From Henckelia pumila (Eukaryota; Streptophyta; Magnoliopsida; Lamiales; Gesneriaceae): a stretch of DNA of 64,000 bases. The notes beneath the pieces were generated by a model. It searched no databases and was not told the DNA's origin. It saw only the letters and a program-made list of their open reading frames with translations. Numbering within the stretch: the stretch's first letter is position 1; the number at the start of each line of letters is the position of its first letter. The translations under genes and the position numbers were made by a program. Below, piece by piece: positions 44,867 through 55,400 of the stretch. The stretch spans positions 190,687,821-190,751,820 of the forward strand of contig NC_133123.1 of the NCBI RefSeq assembly GCF_033568475.1, written 5' to 3'.

Positions 44867-45042
44867 CCAAATGAAAAAGTGCATCATGTTGTTTTGGTGG
44901 ATCTTATTGGAAAGTTTAGGTTGATAAGGTTTTTGTGGAGAAGGTGGACTTGATTCGACCAAATGACGAAATGCGTTTTCTCGAGGATGCAGTAGGAAGT
45001 ACTGAAGCATGGCTATCAAAATTTATTGTCTTGTGTGGTTGA
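44867..45042 (+). pseudogene. Remnant of the C-terminal exon of a CACTA-associated protein
   Basis: After CTGTTGCAG (a possible splice acceptor) the sequence reads DPNEKVHHVVL. After a one-base frame change come VDKVFVEKVDLI, then RPNDEMRFLEDAVGS, TEAWLSKFIV and a stop at 45040-45042. The pattern of a KVHxVxLG-like start, VxVxKV, and a final (L)xDAxGSxxxWPxxLV-like tail is known to me from proteins encoded by plant CACTA elements. The proline after tryptophan is lost here, and a TAG and a frameshift break it. The assignment rests on remembered family patterns. Confidence 0.45.
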
Positions 45043-45486
45043 TATACATTCTATCGATTTGAGTGGATTGTACACATTTTAATGTGTAGTTAGTTTTTGA
45101 GGGATTTTGTATCTTGTTTTTTGTGTTAAGACTTCTATGTTGGTAGCAAATAAGTTAGTTTTATTAACTTTATATAAATTAGAGCTAAGCTTGGGCTTAA
45201 TTTTTGTAAAGATCTTATTTTTCTGTTTTCATGAATGAAATATGAATTGCTTTCTTTAGTTTTTCATTTTTTTGGTTGAATTTTTTGTTACATTTGAATC
45301 ATAGAACGATATTAATGATCAATATGTTGGCTGTGAAACTAATTTTGAAGCGTGCCAAAGTACGATGTCAAAAATATTTTTGCAGTGTCGAAAGTATGTT
45401 GTTAAACTCCTTCTGCGGTGTGCGTTGTAGGCTGTGAAAAATATTCTCGTAGTGTGCCAACTCTTTTCGCAGCGCGCATTGTAGGT

Positions 45487-46104
45487 TGATAAGTGTGTTG
45501 TGTATACATTATTTTGTGTCATTTTTATATTTATTTTGTATGCATTTATTTTATTTTCGTGTGTTTTGTTAGTATTTTATTTTATGTGCATGTATTCTAC
45601 TCTCCTGGTTGAATTTTGTAGGATAATGGAGCTTTTAGGAACCAACTGTGCGGAAGACTCGCGCGCGCGCGCGATTCCTTCTCGCGCGTGCGCCGTATAA
45701 AGTTCCAGAAACATCAAATTCAAGGCGCGTGCGGGCGAGCTTCTTCCTCGCGCGCGCGTAGAATAAAATTCCAGAAAGACTTGAATGAAGGCCGCGCGCG
45801 GGCGAGCTATTGTCTCGCGCGCAAAAGGTTGATCGAGCCACTGTTGTATTGAACTGCGCGCGCGCGAGATCCATCCCAGGCGCGCGCGCGTGTTTGGGAA
45901 TTTGTTATGTTCGAGAATATCTAGGTCAAGGAGGATTCTAATTGGCGTGGACCCTATAAATAGAAGTTTTATGATCTTTTTGAAGACTTTGGTCTTTTGA
46001 TTTTTACGCGAAGGCTTAAGGCGACATCTGATTTTATTCACTATCTATAATTTGACCTGGTACGCTTGCCAGTTGATTTTTTATCATACTGATTTTAGCG
46101 GTCA
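45487..46104 (+). repeat. 5' LTR of the Athila-type element (about 620 bp)
   Basis: The start TGATAAGTGTGTTG and the end AGCGGTCA are chosen from TG...CA borders and the primer-binding site; no second LTR is available to confirm them. A TATA box (TATAAATA, 45954-45961) follows a CG-rich repeated region (45658-45892). Confidence 0.6.
45658..45892 (+). repeat. Alternating CG tracts in tandem units in the Athila LTR
   Basis: Five tracts such as CGCGCGCGCGCGCGA and GCGCGCGCGCGTG are separated by about 40-bp pieces. Two of the pieces share the AATTCCAGAAA and GGCGAGCTT/GGCGAGCTA sequence. The tracts are alternating purine-pyrimidine. They precede the TATA box by about 60 bases. Confidence 0.85.
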
Positions 46105-46110
46105 AGTTTT

Positions 46111-46128
46111 TGGCGCCGTTGCCGGGGA
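46111..46128 (+). other. Primer-binding site of the Athila-type element (tRNA-Asp type)
   Basis: TGGCGCCGTTGCCGGGGA is the site typical of Athila/Tat elements, complementary to the 3' end of tRNA-Asp. It differs from the tRNA-Met sites of all other elements in this window. Confidence 0.88.
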
Positions 46129-46238
46129 CTATTTGATATCAGAATTTTTATTTCACTTGAGATTAGACATTATTTATTTTATTAAATTTTAAAATTTTCT
46201 TCTTTTCTTGATGATTTTCAGGTACTATCTGCTTGTTT

Positions 46239-48120
46239 ATGCATAGCACTCGACGAATCAAGGAACTCTTGCTACTTGATTTGGAAATCGAGCGCACATT
46301 GAGAAGAATACGGAAAGCAAAGAGAAATCTGAATCTAGTACTTGAATCTGAATCAGAAGAAAATATGGCGGACAACCATACTGTTTGGGATCTGATTAGG
46401 CCGCCAGTTGAAGGTTATGGATCTAGCATAGTTCGCCCCGTTGTTGAGGCGAACAATTTTGAGCTGAAACCCTCTACTATTCAGCTGATCCAACTGCAAG
46501 CAAGATTTGGGGTACATCTGTGGAGGACCCCCTACGCTCATCTGAAGCGTTTTCTGTCGATCTGCGACACGTTCAAAGTTAATGGGGTAACATCTGATGC
46601 AGTGCGACTACAGTTATTCCCATTATCTCTACAAGGCGAAGCTGTTGAGTGACTAGATGATTTGCCTACTGGTTCAATTACTACATGAGATCAACTTGTT
46701 CAGACTTTTCTGAACAAGTATTTTCCTCCCACGAAGATGGCGAAACTGTTTTCTGACATCATATCATTCAGGCAGAAGGAATCTGAATCTCTACATACAG
46801 CTTGGACTCGATTCAAAAAGATGTTGAGGATGTGTCCTCAACATAATCTTACTCAAAGCCAGCAGACTCAGACCTTCTACAATGGGGCGTATCAATCTGT
46901 TCGATCCATGTTGAATGCTGCTGCCAACGGAAGCCTATTCAGAAAGACACCGGCAGAGGCATGTGAAATCATTGAAAATATGGCTGAAAGCAACATTGGA
47001 TGGCCAGATGTTAAGAAGGAGAAAAATGCTGGAGTACTAGAATTCGATGCACTGACAGCACTGAATGCCAAAATCGATGCTCTTACTCATCAGATGACAG
47101 TTATGCAGACAGCTTTAGCCAATCAGGTGCAAGCTCAACAGCCCGAGGAACAGCAAGTATTTGAGGTTGATGCGGCGAATTTCATGGGAAATCAATGGAG
47201 ACAGCCATACAATCCCTACAGCAATACTTACAATCCTGGCTGGAAGAATCATCCAAACTTATCGTGGAAAGCTGCAGATCCTACCGCCAACACATCAAAG
47301 CCGGTCGAGAAGAAGCCCTCCTTTGAAGAAATCATGATGAAATATGTGGCGGTTACTGAAACTCACCTACAAAATCAAGAGGCAATGTTGCAGAAATTGG
47401 GAACACAGATGAGTCAGATAACGACACAACTGTCAACTAGGCCAGCAGGATCGTTGCCTAGTAATACTGAGAGGAATCCTAAGGATTTCAATGCTATTCT
47501 GGCGGTGACTAGATCGCAAGTAGAGACTGCAGAAAAGAATACTGAGGATGAGGAAGCAAGTGAGTCACTCAAGGAACAAGGGCTAGAGGAAGCAACCAAG
47601 CAGGCAGACTCGACATTTACGAGCAAGAAAGGTAAGTCTTCTAAACTCATTATTAATGATCATATTGATTTGAGTAAACTCCCCTTTCCTCAAAAAGCAA
47701 AGCAACTGCAATTGGATAATCAATTTGCAAAATTTCTAGAGATTTTCAAAAACCTTCATATTAATATTCCATTTGCAGATGCTTTGGCTCAAATGCCCAG
47801 TTATGCAAAAAATTTTAAAGAGATTTTGTCTAACAAAAGAAAACTAGTGGATTTTGAAACTGTGAAGTTATCGCAGGAATGTTCTGCCATTTTACAAAAT
47901 AAACTCCCTCCGAAACTTAAGGATCCCGGTAGCTTTTCAATTCCATGCACCATTGAAAATTCATTTTTTAACAAGGCTCTATGTGACTTAGGTGCAAGCA
48001 TTAATCTTATGCCTTATTCATGTTTTGAAAAGCTAGGAATTGGTGAGGTTAAGCCAACCACTATCTCCCTGCAATTAGCTGATATGTCCATAAAATATCC
48101 AAGGGGATTATGGAAGATGT
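46239..48120 (+). pseudogene. gag-pro: gag and protease of the Athila-type element (two stops)
   Basis: One frame runs from the ATG at 46239 (MHSTRRIKELL) to about 48100. It includes the Athila gag capsid blocks FELKPSTIQLIQ and SLHTAWTRFKKMLRMCPQH, a Q-rich coiled-coil-like part (47080-47160), TFYNG and the protease CDLGASINLMPYSCFEKLG (47970-48040). TGA at 46650-46652 and 46686-46688 both stand where the family has tryptophan (G-to-A changes). At about 48100 one base is lost (PRG then a shifted frame), separating the protease from what follows. Confidence 0.85.
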
Positions 48121-49016
48121 GTTGGTTAAGGTAGATAAGTTTATATTTCCAGTGGACTTTGTTGTGCTTGATATGAAAGAGGATTGTGAGATACCTTTTA
48201 TTTTGGGTAGACCGTTTTTAGCCACTGGAAAGGCGTTGATTGATGTGCATAAGGGAGAGTTGATTTTGCGTATGAATGATGAGAAAATGATATTTAATGT
48301 TTTTCATGGACTTCGATATCCTGCAGACAATTCTGATTGTTTCAGAATTGATATTACTGATTATTTGGTTGAGTGTTCTTTGCAGGAACAGTTGCCTGTG
48401 GATCCTTTAGAAATATGTTTGACAAGAACAACTGATGAGGAGCATGTCAGCAAGGAAGTTCATGAAGTGGCACGATATCTGGATTGGAGTTTGCCCTTTG
48501 ATAGACTCATCAATACTAAGATGGGGGAGCTTAACCATACTCCAAAACCATTAAAGCCATCCACCGAAGAGCCCCCCACTCTTGAACTTAAACCACTCCC
48601 TACTCACTTGAAATATTTATATTTATTAAAGAATGATAAACTGTCAGTAATCTGTTCATCTTCTTTGACAGGTTGTGAGGAGGAAAAACTGTTGCGGGTG
48701 ATTAGAGAACACATAAGAGCCATAGGATGGAGCTTGGCCGATATCAAGGGGATTAGTCCAACCATGTGCATGCACAAAATATTGATGGAAGCGGAGCGCA
48801 AGACATCTACTCAACCACAGAGGAGACTCAACCCGGCTATGCAAGAGGTAGTGAAAAAGGAGGTGATAAAACTCCTTGATGCAGGTATTATCTATCCTAT
48901 ATCTGATAGTGAATGGGTGAGTTCAATTCAAGTAGTGCCTAAAAAGGGAGGGATGACTGCTATTGAAAATGCAAATAATGATTTGATTCCTTCTAAAAAT
49001 GTTACGGGGCGGCGGG
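48110..49016 (+). pseudogene. pol: pol N-terminal part of the Athila-type element, truncated in RT
   Basis: The frame continues the protease tail (EDVLVKVDKFIFPVDF, ILGRPFLATGKALIDV). A linker follows, then the start of reverse transcriptase: LLDAGIIYPISDSEWVSS and VVPKKGGMTAIENANNDLIPSKNVTG. It breaks after about residue 300, where the G2 LTR (from 49017/49019) begins; codons past that point (to 49060) are read from the LTR. The catalytic YxDD part is not in the window. Confidence 0.88.
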
Positions 49017-49018
49017 TG

Positions 49019-51028
49019 TGGGACCTCGGGTTGCTAATCTCAAATCTTAAGGGCATTTAATGAATAAGCATCATTAAACTAATAAGGAAAGAAAAGATCT
49101 AAAAAAAAAAAAAATTTTTTTTTTTTTTTTCAAAAAGGGTTGCGCCCCCGCCGCCAAAAACTACCGCGGGAGCGCCCCTGTTTTTTTCCAAAACAGTAGG
49201 CTAATCTCCAGGCTGCGCGCGAGCCGTCAAAAACTACCGCGGGGGCGCCTCCTGGAGCAGAAACTTGCCTTGTTCTTTGTCCGCAAATTTGATCCCTTCA
49301 ACTCCTTCCAATTCATCAAACTCAAGTCCAAAACATGATATAAAAGATCCAAATCATGCATATTAATATAAACAAGGTCTCAAGCATCTATACATGTATT
49401 TATTACATCGCACAAGTCGCTAAAGAAACGATAAACGACATAATCTATCTCAAGTTTCATACATGTATTCCAAAACCCACAAGTTCTAAGGTTCCATGCT
49501 TCTACCATTCAAAACATCATCTACAACCCGATTCCTCACGTGCTAGACTCTCTCCCAGCTGTCAATGACGTCGATGATCAGCTCCTGCCCTCTCTGTTGT
49601 CATGCACACATACAAAACAAGACAACAGCCGGATAAACTCCGGTGAGATATAATTCTCAGTATAACCAACATATCGAAAGCGTTAAATAAATCATATTAA
49701 CTCTATTTCAAACTCGACTCAACAAATAGAGTACTCAAACGCTTTAAATACGAATTGATTCACATAACTTCGAAGCCATCAAGATTCATAAATGATCCTG
49801 ACATGGATATCCATCTAACGAATTCGTAAACGACTCGCAAATAAGGTTAACCGCAACCTTGGCTTAGAATCAATTCAATATAGCATCATATCAACTCAAA
49901 TATAAAGATCCACTACCTGAGATGGATCAACAACACCACAATTAATTCAAAACATAAACAAGTATGTGATTTTTGCGGGCCAACTCAAAGATAATCGTTT
50001 TTGAGTTTCAAAGTCCCTACTTCGCGATGTTGTCATTATACCTTCGTTTATTGAGGTTCTGAACTCTTCAAATCTGCGAGATATAATCAAAATACATATA
50101 TCAAACTTCATACCAATCTATCATTTCAGAAACGAGTCAAAACCATCAAGAATTCATCAATCAATCGCATTTCAAACCTCAACTCTTTCTTCGTTCGTTC
50201 AAAGTCGGCGTCTTGTGTCGTTAAGCCTTCAAACTCAACTGAAACTGAATAAGAAAAATACTATAACATTGATAACATCTCAATAACAACTTCAACTCAG
50301 AATTCGGCTATCAAAACAGTTCAAAAACTCGATTAAACGACGTAGCGATTCAAAATCGGTAACCGACGTAATTCCCGACTTCGAAACTTGTAACTCAACT
50401 CATATATCAGCATATATCTTATAAAACTCAGCCATACAACAACATATCAGCAGCTATACTTGTCAAGATACATGCTACAAATCATAATCAATCCCTTCAA
50501 GCATTCAACTTTGATCCGGTGTCGAAACTAGACGCAATACAAATTGTAAAACATGATCGACAACTCAATATCTGATATCTGTCAATTTTCGAAATTCAAA
50601 TCATGCTAAAAGATATAAAATCTTACACCAAATCGAAGCCCTTGTCGTAAGGATTCCAGAACACTTTTCGGAATTGAAATCGGACAACCGGTTCAAAAGT
50701 TACGGCAAATCGAAAATCAAACTTTCGAAGGAATTGAAGAAGAACGAAACTCTGTTCTTATTTTTTTCTGAAAATCTAATGAAGTACACGTTTCATGCTG
50801 ACTAATAAACTTAAAATCTGATAAGTTATAAGATAATTGCAATTTGGTCCCTCAACTCTTCAATAATTGCAATTTGGTCCTCGGCCCTTATTTTACTTCA
50901 ATTTCAACCCTAAATAATTTAAGAATATTAGAATTTAAATCCAAAATTCCAAATATTCCCAAATTAAATATACTCGGATTAAAATTAAATAAATTCGGAT
51001 TAATTTCTAATTAATCCCAGGCCTTACA
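49019..51028 (-). repeat. 3' LTR of G2 (about 2.0 kb)
   Basis: On the minus strand it starts TGTAAGGCCTGGG at 51028 and ends near CCCGAGGTCCCA at 49019. Inside are two direct copies of CAAAAACTACCGCGGG(A/G)GCGCC (about 49153 and 49226, spaced 73 bp) and long T/A-runs at 49099-49131. There is no coding content; short frames are shadows. Only one LTR is in the window, so the borders rest on the polypurine tract and on the Athila break. Confidence 0.8.
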
Positions 51029-51041
51029 TTTCTCCCCCACT
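51029..51041 (-). other. Polypurine tract of G2
   Basis: On the minus strand, AGTGGGGGAGAAA precedes the LTR and follows the TCGAGGACGAACTCATG box. Confidence 0.88.
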
Positions 51042-51138
51042 AAAACATGAGTTCGTCCTCGAATTCATAAACAGTATAGATATGCAGTCCGCATACTCAT
51101 AAGAATAAAAATAAATGAAAACTGAATAAGAACTCACA

Positions 51139-53514
51139 TCAGTGAAATAGATAAGGAAATCGTTGCTTCATATCTTCTTCGACTTTCCAAGTCGCTTCTT
51201 CAACTCCGTGTCTACTCCATTGAATCTTCACCAATGGAATGGTCTTCGTTCGGAGTTGCTTCGTCTTTCTATCAAGAATCTGAATAGGTTGCTCGAAATA
51301 GCTAAGAGTATCATCCAACTCAGCTTCATCGGAGTGAATCACATGAGATGCATCAGATATGTACTTCCTCAACATCGATACATGAAAGACATCATGTATT
51401 CCAGATAAAGACATAGAAAGAGCGAGTCGATAAGCTAGATTGCCTATCTTCTCGAGAATCTCATACGGCCCAATATACCTCGGAGATAATTTCCCTCGTT
51501 TACCAAATCGAACGGTGCCTCTGAACGGTGAAATCTTCAGAAACACTCTATCTCCCTGATCGGCCGTCGTCGTACATTCGCATATCTGGTCTGTCTGTGC
51601 TGTGCTGTTCTCATTCTCTGCTGTATTAGTTTCATCTTTTCAGTCATCTGTCTGATCATATCTGGCCCTAACTCAGGTACCTCAGAAATATCATCCCAAT
51701 ACAAAGGTGATCGACACTTCTTTCCATATAACGCTTCGAATGGTGCCATCTCTATACTCGTCTGATAACTGTTGTTATAAGAAAATTCCACGAGTGGTAT
51801 AGAATTTTGCCATGTAACACCAAAATCAAGTACTACAGCTCTAAGCATATCCTCAAGCGTCTGAATAGTTCGTTCAGATTGACCGTCGGTTTGAGGATGG
51901 TAAGCAGTACTCAAATGTAAACGCGTACCTAGAGCTTCCTGTAGGCTATGCCAAAAGTGCGAAGTAAACCTCGGATCTCGGTCAGATACAATCGACTTTG
52001 GCACACCATGAAGTCTTACCACTTCTCGAATATAAAGATCCGCCATTTGATCATGACGATAAGTCATTCGCTAAGGAATAAAGCACGCAGATTTCGTCAA
52101 TCTGTCAATGATCACCCAAACAGCATCGCATCCTCGAGATGATCGTGGCAACTTCGTTACAAAGTCCATGGAAATGTGATCCCATTTCCATTCAGGAATT
52201 GATAAACTCTGTAATAAGCCACTCGGTTTCTTTCTTTCAGCCTTCACCTGTTGGCAATTCAAACATTTGGATACAAATTCAGTCACATCAGACTTCATTT
52301 GCTTCCACCAGTACTGACTCTTCAAGTCTTTGTACATCTTTCTGCCTCCATGGTGAACACTAAAGCGACTACAATGAGCTTCTTTCAGAATATTATGTCT
52401 CAAGTCTGCAATATTGGGAACAACTATTCGGTTATTCACATACAAGATATCATCGTCACTAAGCTTGTACTCAGACTGATGTCCTGATCTGATCATTTCA
52501 ATCGATTTCTGTACATTCTGATCAGCTTTCTGTGCTTCTTTGATACGAATCAACAACTTTGGCTCAGCACTGATTGCATAAACTCTCATAGGCCTTCTAT
52601 CTGTCTCAAATACATATCCAGAAACACAACAATTCTCAATCAAATTAGATACACCTATAGTAGATAAAGATAGAGCACATACTTTTCTACTCAGGGCATC
52701 TGCTGCTGCGTTAGATTTTCCCGGATAATATTTGATTTCACAATCAAAATCCTTCAATAAATCAAGCCATCGTCGTTGTCTCATGTTCAATTCAGATTGT
52801 GAGAATAGATACTTCAGACTTTTATGATCAGAAAAGATTTCAAACTTCTCGCCGTATAAATAATGTCTCCAGATTTTCAATGCAAAAACGATAGCAGCCA
52901 ATTCAAGATCATGAATTGGATACCTAACCTCATGTGGTTTCAGTTGTCGAGAAGCATAAACAACAACATGTCCTTTCTGCATTAAAATACATCCCAAACC
53001 CTGGTGAGAAGCATCACAATAAACAACAAAATCCCCAGTACCTTTAGGGATTGTCAACACTGGCGCAGTAGTCAATCTCTTTTTCAGTTCAACAAAACTC
53101 CTTTCACATGCCTCAGACCAAACAAATGGTGCATTCTTCTGTGTAAGCTGTGTAATAGGCTTCGCTATAGATGAAAAATCTCGAATGAATCGACGATAAT
53201 AACCAGCTAAGCCCATAAAACTTCGAATTTCTGGCACAGACGTCGGTCTTTGCCAACTGATCACAGCTTCTACTTTGCTTGGATCCACTGATATACCATC
53301 TCCTGAAATTATATGGCCAAGAAACACGACTTGCTGCAACCAAAACTCACATTTGGATAACTTGGCATATAATTTTTATTCCCGTAACGTTCTCAATACA
53401 ATTCGGAGATGATCAGCATGTTCACACATATTCTTAGAATAAATCAAGATATCATCGATAAATATGATCACGAAATCATCTAGATATCTTTGAAATACCC
53501 TATTCATCAATCCC
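51139..53514 (-). pseudogene. pol: pol of G2, C-terminal part: RT end, RNase H, integrase, chromodomain-like tail
   Basis: Reading right to left: [15 protein letters not shown] with the RT centre FIDDILIYS (about 53440), a TAA stop (53376-53378), the VVFLGHIIS block, and RNase H with VYCDASHQG and [14 protein letters not shown]. The integrase zinc region (HHGGRKMY...CLNCQQVK) and core ([26 protein letters not shown]) follow. TAG at 52071-52073 interrupts the core. A frameshift at about 51545 separates the integrase from the final part with FLKISPFRG, IHDVFHVSMLRKY and the chromodomain-like LRTKTIPLVKIQWS. The end is TGA near 51139. All catalytic residues are present. Confidence 0.93.
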
Positions 53515-53519
53515 ATAAA
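53515..53519. repeat. Target-site duplication ATAAA, left of C2
   Basis: ATAAA before TGTTGGAAAAAC matches 62548-62552. Confidence 0.95.
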
Positions 53520-55386
53520 TGTTGGAAAAACTGGCGAGTTCCCAGACCAATTACGATTGATACCCGGTGCAGCGGAAGTTTAAAATTTTTTCATGGAACG
53601 TTTCCATGGTATGGGTATCAACCGTTCATCGATTGAATTACGTGTGTGTATAAAATTTAAATAACAGTTAAATAAATTTTACCTCAAATCTCGCAACGAG
53701 ATTAATGGACACCAACAGAACAATTCTGCTCTTGTTGTCTCTCCCTGGAACCGATGAACGCCTTCAATCAGGTCCACGAACAGAGGTTTAATCCCTCTGA
53801 TAGATTGCACTAGAAAATCTATCAGAAGTTTTCTGCGAAGAGAATACACGAATTTGATTCATTATTCCTTACTGCGATTCAAAATCACAGACCGGAATTT
53901 TCTCGGGCAGAGGGAGGGAGAGGCGGCCGAAAACGTTTTTGAGAGGGGCTAGGGTTTCGAAAATCCTGTCTCAAAAATTATGACCTGTTCTGTGTAATTT
54001 CTGTACTGAAATAACTTATTTATAATGCAGGCCACTAACACCTTAGGGCCCATTAGTCATAAGCTGGGGCCCGACAAGCAAAGCCCACTCGTTCAGAAAT
54101 TAATATAAAATTCATCGTGACTCCGATTGATGAAATGATTTCACCAATGTGCACAGAAACCATTTCTGCACGTTTTAAAGTCAAAATAAATTTTCCTGAA
54201 TCCGAATTCAGTGGTTTCCAAAAATGTCCATCCCTATGTCATTTTAGGAAATCCTACTCCCTTACTCTTATTTAAGAAGTCCAACTCCTTAGTTCATTAA
54301 ATTTAACTCTTTAAATTTAACTATCTCAACGGGGATTAAAACTCCATTACACTGTGTGACCCTCAATGGTTCAGGGATACAGCTAGCCGTGGGCTCACAA
54401 CTCCTTGTGACTCGGAACAACACTTTCCGACTTGCCCAACGAATCATGGTAAAGCGCCTAGCAACATCGCCCCATGATTCCCTAGGTATCACTGATAGTG
54501 CCTACAAGAACCAGTAGATTTTGGTTAGCGTACAGTACGGTCCCTTCATCCATATATCCCGATCGAATCAACAACCATTGGTATATCGAGAGTCGCTCAA
54601 GATTCGATAACTATGCAATGCATCTTGAAGATCAAATTAGTGACATCGCATGTGCTACTAAGAAACCATTTCTTAAATCACATCAAGTACTCTGGCCAGA
54701 GATTTGTCACACTAATATCTCCTCAGATCGCATAGGATATCCACACTCGCAAGTATGTGGTGAATCCTTGACAACAATGCATTGACTCCTATATGTGTCG
54801 TAACTGTACCCAATCTCGACACCTGATGACCCCCTCAGAGTCGGTAAACGAGTCAAAGCACAGTACTAGCATATAGAGTCTCCATGATGTTTCAAGTCGT
54901 AAGGACTAATGGTGTACAACCAAAACCGCGGACTTTATCCACTCGATAAGTGATAACCACTTGGAAAGTCCGGATAGGGTAGTTCGACTATTCATCCTAT
55001 GAATATCCATTTGCATGCTTCGAACATCTCCATGTTCCCTACCAATGAAACGTGGTACTCCGCATCGCAAATGCTAGTCTCAAACTCGAGCGATCCTTAT
55101 CCTTATTATCGGACGGCTCAATCGACTAGGAACGGTTTTAGAATATACAGTGACTATAAGATGTATTTCATGATAGACATCTCCATGTTCTACCACATCT
55201 TACATACACTATAGTATATTCAAGGTCTTTATCAAAACAACAATAGTATATCACAATACAACAATATGAAGTAATATAAAGTCATTGCCATAAAAGTGTA
55301 AATAATATTAAACAAAAGATTGTTTATACAAAGAGTCAACAAAGCCCATAGCCACACAGTTGGCTCACTGGGCACCCACTCTTACA
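53520..55386 (-). repeat. 3' LTR of C2 (left copy)
   Basis: On the minus strand it starts TGTAAGAGTGGGTGCCC at 55386 and ends AGTTTTTCCAACA at 53520. It is collinear and nearly identical with 60681-62547 and related to the C1 LTR throughout. Frames of 67, 95 and 71 codons are repeated exactly in the other LTR and are not genes. Confidence 0.97.
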
Positions 55387-55400
55387 ATCTCCCACTTGCC
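55387..55400 (-). other. Polypurine tract of C2
   Basis: On the minus strand, GGCAAGTGGGAGAT lies between the pol stop and the LTR, as in C1. Confidence 0.88.

Larger units (their letters stand above)
40631..45486 (+). mobile_element. CACTA-like DNA transposon (left end and about 4.9 kb; right end outside)
   Basis: The left end CACTACAACAAATATAAC at 40631 is a classic CACTA terminus, flanked by TAA as possible 3-bp target duplicate. Within 250 bases there are repeated subterminal motifs with CAGCGCG/GCGCGC/AACAGCGTGC. Similar motifs (TTTTCGCAGCGCGCATTG, 45464-45481) reappear at the right just before the Athila LTR. A transposase-like exon remnant lies at 44867-45042. I infer that Athila inserted in the right subterminal region and that the terminal few bases lie beyond the window. 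Confidence 0.65.
45487..49016 (+). mobile_element. Athila-type Ty3/gypsy element, 5' half (interrupted by G2)
   Basis: A 5' LTR, a tRNA-Asp-type primer-binding site, an Athila-like gag, the CDLGASINLMP protease and the start of reverse transcriptase occur in order. The RT is cut within its conserved DLIPSKNVTG block by the LTR of G2. The 3' half must lie beyond the window. Two in-frame TGA codons and a frameshift show that it is inactive. Confidence 0.85.

Noticed and set aside
54498..54785. 95-codon frame, exactly repeated at 61659-61946
   Set aside because: Both copies lie in the C2 LTRs; identity comes from LTR duplication and no protein motif is present.
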